From Lachnospiraceae bacterium (GTDB taxonomy: Bacteria > Bacillota > Clostridia > Lachnospirales > Lachnospiraceae): 38,266 bases of DNA. Shown piece after piece: positions 33,461 to 38,266 of this stretch. Position numbers and translations under genes: made by a program. The notes below the pieces were generated by a model. It was not told where the DNA came from. It saw only the letters and a list, made by a program, of their open reading frames with translations, and ran no database searches. Each line of letters opens with the position of its first letter. The stretch's first letter is position 1. The stretch lies in contig JAGAPO010000025.1 in NCBI GenBank assembly GCA_017623215.1, positions 1-38,266 on the forward strand, given 5' to 3'.

Positions 33461-33477
33461 GAGTGAAGCATTCACTC
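33461..33477. repeat. 7-bp hairpin overlapping the RNase G stop codon
   Basis: GAGTGAA and TTCACTC pair around GCA. The RNase G stop codon (33472-33474) lies inside the arm. On the plus strand it is followed by GTTTTTC, terminator-like, but no plus-strand gene approaches here. Confidence 0.6.
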
Positions 33478-34671
33478 GTTTTTCTGAAGCTGCTCATACA
33501 GCGGCCTGCGGATCTTTTTTCTTGTAACCTCGACAAGTCCGAGCGCCGTCATGTCGATCAGCCTTGTCTTTACCGGATCAAGCCGGAAGAGTCCGTCGAG
33601 CGCGGCAAGCAGCTCCTTCTTTGCCTCGTCGCTCTCCAGATCAATAAAATCAATCAGAATAATCCCGGAAAGATTGCGCAGACGAATCTGTTTTGCAATC
33701 TCTGCCGCCGCTTCCAGATTCATCTTGCGGAAGGTCTCCTGTGCCTTCTTCTTCCCTTCGATCGCCTTGCCGGTGTTCACATCAATCACCGTCAGCGCCT
33801 CGGTCGGCTGAATAATAATATTGCCGCCGGATTTGAGCCAGACCTTTTCACGAAGCGCCTCCGATATCTTGTGAGAGATACCGTAGAGATGATCGAGAGA
33901 AAGCAGCTTGTCCTGATACAAACGAAGCTTCCTCTCTTCCTCTGGGAGATATTCTTTCATATAGTCCTGTATCTCCGTGTGCAGCGCGGTATCATCCGTT
34001 ATAATCTCATCCACCAGCGCATCGTAGCTGTCACGCAGCGCGCATAAATACGCGGGCGGCGTCCGATACACCGCGGAAAAGCAGGTCCGCTGTACACCCT
34101 GGGTGCAAAGCTTTTCATATAACGCCTTTAATGAGGCAAGCTCGGATACGAATTCCTCCTCCGATGCCGTCTCTGCGTTCGTGCGGACGATCAGGCCGAA
34201 GCCGTCCGAAAGTCCGGTCTGTGCAAGCTCCTTCAGGCGTTCGCGAACCGTAGGCTCTGTAATCTTTGAGGAGACGCCAACGCCAAAATGCCCGTGAGCC
34301 AGAACCACATACCGGCCGGTCAGATTCAGATTCCCGGTGACAACCGGAGCCTTTGTCTTAACCGCCTCTCTTGCGACCTGAACCAGCAGCTCATCGCCGA
34401 CGCGGACCGGGTGGGCATCACCTGCCGCAGAACGCCCGGAAAAAATCGGGTGATGGTTCTCTTCCAGCGAATAATAACACATCTGCCCGCCCGCAATCTC
34501 AATAAAAGCGGCGTTGATATTCTTGACGATATTCTTAACCTTGCCGACGTAAATATTTCCAAGGATACTCTCTGTGCCATACGGATCCGCCTGAACCTGA
34601 ATCAGTTCCTTATCCTGAAAATATGCGGAGAGAACCTGGTTATCCTTTCGGAGCATAATAAATCGATTCAC
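33472..34671 (-). CDS. Ribonuclease G/E family endoribonuclease, short form
   Basis: A 399-residue RNase E/G catalytic-region protein. It has an S1-like RNA-binding part (about residues 35-125, LGNIYVGKVKNIVKNINAAFIEI), a 5'-sensor/RNase H-like region, and the DNase I-like core with metal aspartates Asp297 in VIDVNTGKA and Asp341 in LIDFIDLES. It ends right after LGLVEVTRKKIRRPL, so the CPxCxGTG zinc-link and the small dimerisation domain of E. coli RNase E/G are missing. Start: GTG 34671 has GGAGG 5 bases upstream; an ATG four codons earlier lacks a good ribosome site. The enzyme matures rRNA and turns over mRNA. Confidence 0.92.
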   Translation of the reverse strand: MNRFIMLRKDNQVLSAYFQDKELIQVQADPYGTESILGNIYVGKVKNIVKNINAAFIEIAGGQMCYYSLEENHHPIFSGRSAAGDAHPVRVGDELLVQVAREAVKTKAPVVTGNLNLTGRYVVLAHGHFGVGVSSKITEPTVRERLKELAQTGLSDGFGLIVRTNAETASEEEFVSELASLKALYEKLCTQGVQRTCFSAVYRTPPAYLCALRDSYDALVDEIITDDTALHTEIQDYMKEYLPEEERKLRLYQDKLLSLDHLYGISHKISEALREKVWLKSGGNIIIQPTEALTVIDVNTGKAIEGKKKAQETFRKMNLEAAAEIAKQIRLRNLSGIILIDFIDLESDEAKKELLAALDGLFRLDPVKTRLIDMTALGLVEVTRKKIRRPLYEQLQKNE

Positions 34672-34731
34672 GAAAGCCTCCATCGCTATTCTATATTCTG
34701 TTATTCTGTATTCTGCTTGTTCTATCCTCGG

Positions 34732-35535
34732 TTATCCGATCAGACCGACAAGCTTTCTTTCCGGAAGCGTTTGGGTCCGGACACATTCATCAATCTGCAT
34801 TCTCGTAAGCCCGGAAAGCGCTGTATCCTGATATACCTCAAGCCTGTGAATCTGCCAAGCGAACTCATTATATTCCAGTCCCGTGGATTCACAGAACGCC
34901 TCAATTACAAGCTCCGGCTTGATATTCACAGAGCTTCCGGCGGATAACTGTAAAAATACCCGGATACCGTTCTCGTAGCGCTCCGCATGACTTTCCGGAT
35001 AAGCCTCCGCACCCGGGAACGCATACGCATAGATCCACGGACGAATATCCATCTCTCGCTCGGTCTTTTTGGATTTCTTCATAACCGGAATGGACGCGGA
35101 AGCGAGGAACGCAGCAAAGGCCTTCTCAAACGTCTCCCTGTCCATCGCAAAATCATACCCGTCCTTGAACGACACCAGATAATCGGCCGCCGCAACCAGA
35201 GACATCGCGGTCTCCCTGCGCTGATTGGGAAGGGGCTCGGGCAGAACCTTTACGCCGGTCACTTCGATGCCCTCCACCATAACCGCATTTAACTGTGCCA
35301 TCATCTCCTCCGGCTCCCCGCAGGTATGAAGCTCCACATCCAGATACTCTGCATCCGACGTAATTCCGACACCGAGCGGAGAAGCAAATGACATAATCTG
35401 GTGGGGAGAAAATCCCTGCGAATACACCACATCCAGCCCCGCCCTGCGGATGGCTTTCTGGAAGAAGCGCATGGTATCCAGGTGACCGATAAACTTTAAT
35501 ACGCCGTATTTACAAAACCGGATTCGTACCATCAT
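34732..35535 (-). CDS. TIGR03936 family radical-SAM-associated protein (DUF2344)
   Basis: A 267-residue protein of the DUF2344/TIGR03936 family. The N-terminal MVRIRFCKYGVLKFIGHLDTMRFFQKAIRRAGL (conserved core) and SQGFSPHQIMSFASPLGVGI identify it. It has no radical-SAM cysteines of its own and is almost always paired with a TIGR03960 radical-SAM protein, here directly upstream with a 26-base overlap. The function is unknown; genomic context with RNase G and ribosomal genes suggests RNA modification, which is inference. ATG 35535 has AAAGGAGG about 9 bases upstream; an in-frame extension is rejected. Confidence 0.93.
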   Translation of the reverse strand: MMVRIRFCKYGVLKFIGHLDTMRFFQKAIRRAGLDVVYSQGFSPHQIMSFASPLGVGITSDAEYLDVELHTCGEPEEMMAQLNAVMVEGIEVTGVKVLPEPLPNQRRETAMSLVAAADYLVSFKDGYDFAMDRETFEKAFAAFLASASIPVMKKSKKTEREMDIRPWIYAYAFPGAEAYPESHAERYENGIRVFLQLSAGSSVNIKPELVIEAFCESTGLEYNEFAWQIHRLEVYQDTALSGLTRMQIDECVRTQTLPERKLVGLIG

Positions 35536-37411
35536 CTGCGGCTTCCTCCTTTCTCGGTTCGTAGCAGACGCCGCCATGGAACACTCTCGCTCCGCAGCCC
35601 GCGCATGCCTTGCGGCAGTTCGGTGTTACCGTCTCAGCCTTTGCGCGCTCGTACTCCCGCCAGAGGAATTCCTTCGTAATACCGGCGTCGATGAAATCCC
35701 ACGGCAGGATCTCATCCTTCGACCGTTCTCTGTGAATATAAAAATCAATATCAATCTGATTCTGCTCAAACGCCTTCATCCATCTGTCATAGTGAAAATA
35801 CTCCGACCAGGAATCGAACAAACATCCGTCCTTGTAGGCATCATAAATTACCTTTGCAATCCTGCGGTCGCCTCTTGCGAAGATACCCTCCAGAATCGTC
35901 AGCTCCGCATCATGCCAGTTGTAACGAATACTCTTATAATTCAGCTGCTCCTTCAACTTACGGTGCAGAATGCTCTGCTTGGATAAGAACTCCTCCGCGG
36001 TATTCATTCGAACCCACTGGAACGGAGTGAAGGGCTTTGGTACAAAGAAGGAGGTACTGGTCGTAATCGCAACCTTGCCATTTCTCTGATCCTTCGGAAT
36101 CGTATAATATTCTCTTGCAATCTTGTCCGAGAGCACCGCAATTCCTTCAATATCCTCCTCCGTCTCCGTCGGAAGTCCGAGCATAAAATACAATTTCACC
36201 TTATTCCAGCCCCCGACGAACGCGTCCATTGCGCCCTTTAAAATATTCTCTTCGGTTAAGCCCTTGTTGATTACATTTCTCAGACGCTGTGAGCCTGCCT
36301 CGGGTGCGAAGGTTAAGCTCGACTTGCGGACATCCTGAACCTTGCTCATAACATCGAGCGCAAATGCGTCGATACGAAGCGAGGGAAGGGAGATATTCAC
36401 GCCGCATTTTCCAAATTCCTCAATCAGGAAATATACCAGCTCCGGAAGCTTCGAATAATCGCTCGAGCTCAACGAGCTCAGGGATATCTCCTCATGTCCG
36501 GAGGAACGAAGCATGGTCCGTGCCACTTCCTTCAAATACTCCACGTCGCGCTCGCGAATCGGGCGGTACAGCATGCCCGCCTGACAGAAACGGCAGCCGC
36601 GAATACAGCCGCGCTGAATCTCAAGAACAACGCGGTCCTGAATTGCCTTAATATAGGGAACCAGGGGCTTCTTCGGATAGAACGTGTCAGACAGCTCCAT
36701 CTCCACCTGCTTGCGGATTACGGGCTTTGCATGAGGGCTGTTCGGAGTGAACGAACGAATCGTGCCGTCCTCGTTATATTCCACATCATACAGCGAAGGA
36801 ACATAGATTCCTTCAATCTCAGCGATGCGGTCCAGGTAATCCTTTCTGGAGCCGCCAACGCGCTTATTCTCTTTATAGGCGTCGAGCACCTGATCATACA
36901 CGGTCTCTCCCTCGCCGATATAAAAGCAGTCAAAAAAGTCTGCAATCGGTTCCGGGTTATAGGAGCAGGGGCCGCCGCCGATTACAATCGGATCCTCCTC
37001 GGTTCGCTCCGCTGCAAAAATCGGAATGCCGGACAGATCCAGAATCTGCAGCACATTGGTGTAGCACATCTCGTACTGCAGCGTAATGCCAAGGAAATCG
37101 AAGTCCTTTACCGGGTCCTGAGATTCAAGCGCAAATAAAGGGAGCCTCTTTTCGCGAAGGAGCTTATCAAGATCCGTCCAGGGCGAATAAACTCGTTCGC
37201 AATACGTGTCCTCCCTTTGATTAAACATGTCATACAGAATCTGGATACCGAGGTGGGACATCCCAACCTCGTATACGTCCGGAAAGCACATGCAGAACCG
37301 AATGTCAACCGACTTCGGATCCTTCTTTACCATGTTGACCTCATTTCCGATATAGCGTGCCGGCTTGTCTATTGTCAGCAGAATTTCATCGGATAATGCG
37401 TTCTTTCTCAT
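35510..37411 (-). CDS. TIGR03960 family B12-binding-like radical SAM protein
   Basis: A 633-residue protein with an N-terminal B12-binding-like Rossmann region (about residues 30-190, FPDVYEVGMSHLGIQILYD and DPIVIGGGPCSYNPEP). A radical-SAM barrel (about 255-480) follows, carrying the iron-sulfur motif CxxxCxxC at Cys269, Cys273 and Cys276 (RGCIRGCRFCQAG). The C-terminal part holds a cysteine cluster, CRKACAGCGARVFHGGVC, a possible second metal site. No canonical cobalamin-ligand DxHxxG motif is obvious, hence B12-binding-like. The reaction is unknown. It is co-transcribed with the TIGR03936 partner and starts 6 bases after the zinc-ribbon gene. Confidence 0.94.
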   Translation of the reverse strand: MRKNALSDEILLTIDKPARYIGNEVNMVKKDPKSVDIRFCMCFPDVYEVGMSHLGIQILYDMFNQREDTYCERVYSPWTDLDKLLREKRLPLFALESQDPVKDFDFLGITLQYEMCYTNVLQILDLSGIPIFAAERTEEDPIVIGGGPCSYNPEPIADFFDCFYIGEGETVYDQVLDAYKENKRVGGSRKDYLDRIAEIEGIYVPSLYDVEYNEDGTIRSFTPNSPHAKPVIRKQVEMELSDTFYPKKPLVPYIKAIQDRVVLEIQRGCIRGCRFCQAGMLYRPIRERDVEYLKEVARTMLRSSGHEEISLSSLSSSDYSKLPELVYFLIEEFGKCGVNISLPSLRIDAFALDVMSKVQDVRKSSLTFAPEAGSQRLRNVINKGLTEENILKGAMDAFVGGWNKVKLYFMLGLPTETEEDIEGIAVLSDKIAREYYTIPKDQRNGKVAITTSTSFFVPKPFTPFQWVRMNTAEEFLSKQSILHRKLKEQLNYKSIRYNWHDAELTILEGIFARGDRRIAKVIYDAYKDGCLFDSWSEYFHYDRWMKAFEQNQIDIDFYIHRERSKDEILPWDFIDAGITKEFLWREYERAKAETVTPNCRKACAGCGARVFHGGVCYEPRKEEAADDGTNPVL

Positions 37412-37416
37412 TCTGC

Positions 37417-37974
37417 TCAGCCCTCACCCTTCGTATCAGGGTCCTCTACTGTACCGGTGCAGACTTCGACCTCCTCGGTCTTCTGCTCTGCGCAGCATTC
37501 ACAGGAACCTTCGTTCGTCTCTTCCCCGCAGCACTCGCAGGAATCCGCCTCCGCTGCTTCCTCACAGCACTCACAAGCCTCGTCTGTAACCACTTCCCCT
37601 TCTGCCGCTTCAGGCTGAGGCAGCTTCGCGCCGCAGGTGCTGCAGAATAATGTACCGGCCTTCATCTCCGCGCTGCAATTCGGGCATACGACAAGACCCT
37701 TAAGCTTTTGAATCTCAGCCTTATACTGAGCGATCTTAGCCTGGGACTGAGCGATTACGCAGAAATTCTCCGCGAACATCGGATCCTCCTCTTCTTTATG
37801 AGACTCATAATAAGCCTTGCCGATCGCCTGATACTGACTGCGAAGCGCTTCCTCTTCCGAATTCATCTGTGTAGTCAGACGAACAATATCCGTCATATCC
37901 TTTGCCTTCTGAGCCACATCCTTACTCTTCTCAGAAAACGTCTTACTCAGCTTATCTAAATTAATAAATGCCAT
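37417..37974 (-). CDS. Zinc-ribbon protein with periodic CECC motifs
   Basis: A 185-residue soluble protein. Residues about 5-92 form a charged helical region, probably coiled coil. A zinc ribbon follows (Cys97-Cys100 and Cys111-Cys114, CPNC/CSTCG). The tail is acidic and carries three CECC tetrads at residues 134-137, 146-149 and 158-161, an exact 12-residue period, each surrounded by Glu and Ala. The start ATG 37974 has AAAGGAG 8 bases upstream; the ATG-like codon two residues earlier is a TTG context. The function is not known. It leads the operon with the radical-SAM pair, which suggests a role with iron-sulfur or metal handling; this is inference. Confidence 0.85.
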   Translation of the reverse strand: MAFINLDKLSKTFSEKSKDVAQKAKDMTDIVRLTTQMNSEEEALRSQYQAIGKAYYESHKEEEDPMFAENFCVIAQSQAKIAQYKAEIQKLKGLVVCPNCSAEMKAGTLFCSTCGAKLPQPEAAEGEVVTDEACECCEEAAEADSCECCGEETNEGSCECCAEQKTEEVEVCTGTVEDPDTKGEG

Positions 37975-38041
37975 AAACAACTCTCCTTTCTATTTACCGG
38001 TCAGGCCCTAAAAAGACCCCATCCGTGAGCATCCTACCCTT

Positions 38042-38069
38042 ATTATACCTGATTTTCGGGAGACTACAA
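38042..38069 (-). promoter_or_regulatory. Promoter of the zinc-ribbon / radical-SAM operon
   Basis: On the minus strand TTGTAG (38064-38069), a 16-base spacer and a perfect TATAAT (38042-38047). It lies about 70 bases upstream of the ATG at 37974. Confidence 0.8.
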
Positions 38070-38197
38070 GAGTTTTTTCATTAGAAAACGCCGGAAACTT
38101 TACAAAACCCTCCTAAAAAAGCAAAAAGGAAAGGAAAAAACGCACGAATTTAAGAAAAATTCACGAATCCCCTATTCCTCTCAAGAGAAAAAAGAGG

Positions 38198-38203
38198 TAT
38201 AAT
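38198..38203 (+). promoter_or_regulatory. -10 element of a divergent transcript at the right edge
   Basis: A perfect TATAAT on the plus strand with a start expected near 38210. The -35 region (TTCCTC at 38175-38180) is poor. It would drive the leader and hairpin that run off the window. Confidence 0.55.
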
Positions 38204-38237
38204 GTCCGTACAGGGCGGAGTCAGACCAGCCAAAGGG

Positions 38238-38266
38238 CCCTCTGACAAGCTTGCTTGATCAGAGGG
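38238..38266 (+). terminator. Hairpin at the window edge, possible attenuator
   Basis: CCCTCTGACAAG pairs with CTTGATCAGAGGG (one bulged A) around a CTTG loop. The window stops exactly at the end of the stem, so a T run cannot be confirmed. Just upstream, GTCAGA (38220-38225) can instead pair with TCTGAC (38241-38246) in the 5' arm, giving a competing helix. Confidence 0.55.

Overview
The window looks like core chromosome of a Clostridia bacterium, most likely a Lachnospiraceae member. This rests on moderate G+C, strong GGAGG ribosome binding sites, sigma-A promoters, an L27 with a Prp-cleavable N-terminal extension, the divergent lexA/LysM pair, and the gene order of the shape/division and ribosome-assembly clusters. 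It is mostly housekeeping DNA with a small accessory stretch in the middle. No tRNA, rRNA, CRISPR array, insertion sequence or prophage was seen.

Bases 1-8414 (+): cell shape and division. mreD, a very long PBP2, minC, minD, minE and rodA are followed by methylglyoxal synthase, a lipoprotein D,D-carboxypeptidase and a small P-loop protein that has its own promoter and terminator. A 65-aa DUF378 membrane protein lies on the minus strand. Bases 8990-15235 (+): a HlyD-like membrane protein, yggS, sepF, ylmH, divIVA, aroB and an RluD-type pseudouridine synthase. Bases 15370-17038 (+): an AAA/DUF4143 ATPase and an orphan BlaI-type repressor.

Bases 17105-24132 (-): a tyrosine recombinase, a membrane-anchored NERD protein, a GHL10-type glycosidase gene broken by a one-base frameshift, and a 988-aa exported amidase. 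ttcA-like (24409-25197, +) has a textbook promoter. The lexA/LysM divergent region (25345-26625) carries about five candidate LexA boxes over two promoters, a YneA-like SOS division checkpoint.

Bases 26830-37974 (-): ribosome-assembly and RNA-metabolism genes. In transcription order these are a zinc-ribbon protein with a 12-residue CECC repeat, a two-gene radical-SAM cassette (TIGR03960/TIGR03936 type), a short RNase G/E, a YbaK deacylase, an aminotransferase, the rplU-prp-rpmA operon with leader and terminator, and obgE-yhbY-nadD-yqeK-rsfS. The last operon ends in an unusually long hairpin terminator. The window closes on a promoter followed by a terminator-like hairpin with a competing helix, probably a leader RNA cut by the edge.

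No wholly new multigene system stands out. The best candidates for a second look are the SOS control region, the long structured hairpin after rsfS, the frameshifted glycosidase, the repeats upstream of the recombinase, the zinc-link-less RNase G, the CECC-repeat protein and the truncated leader at the right edge.
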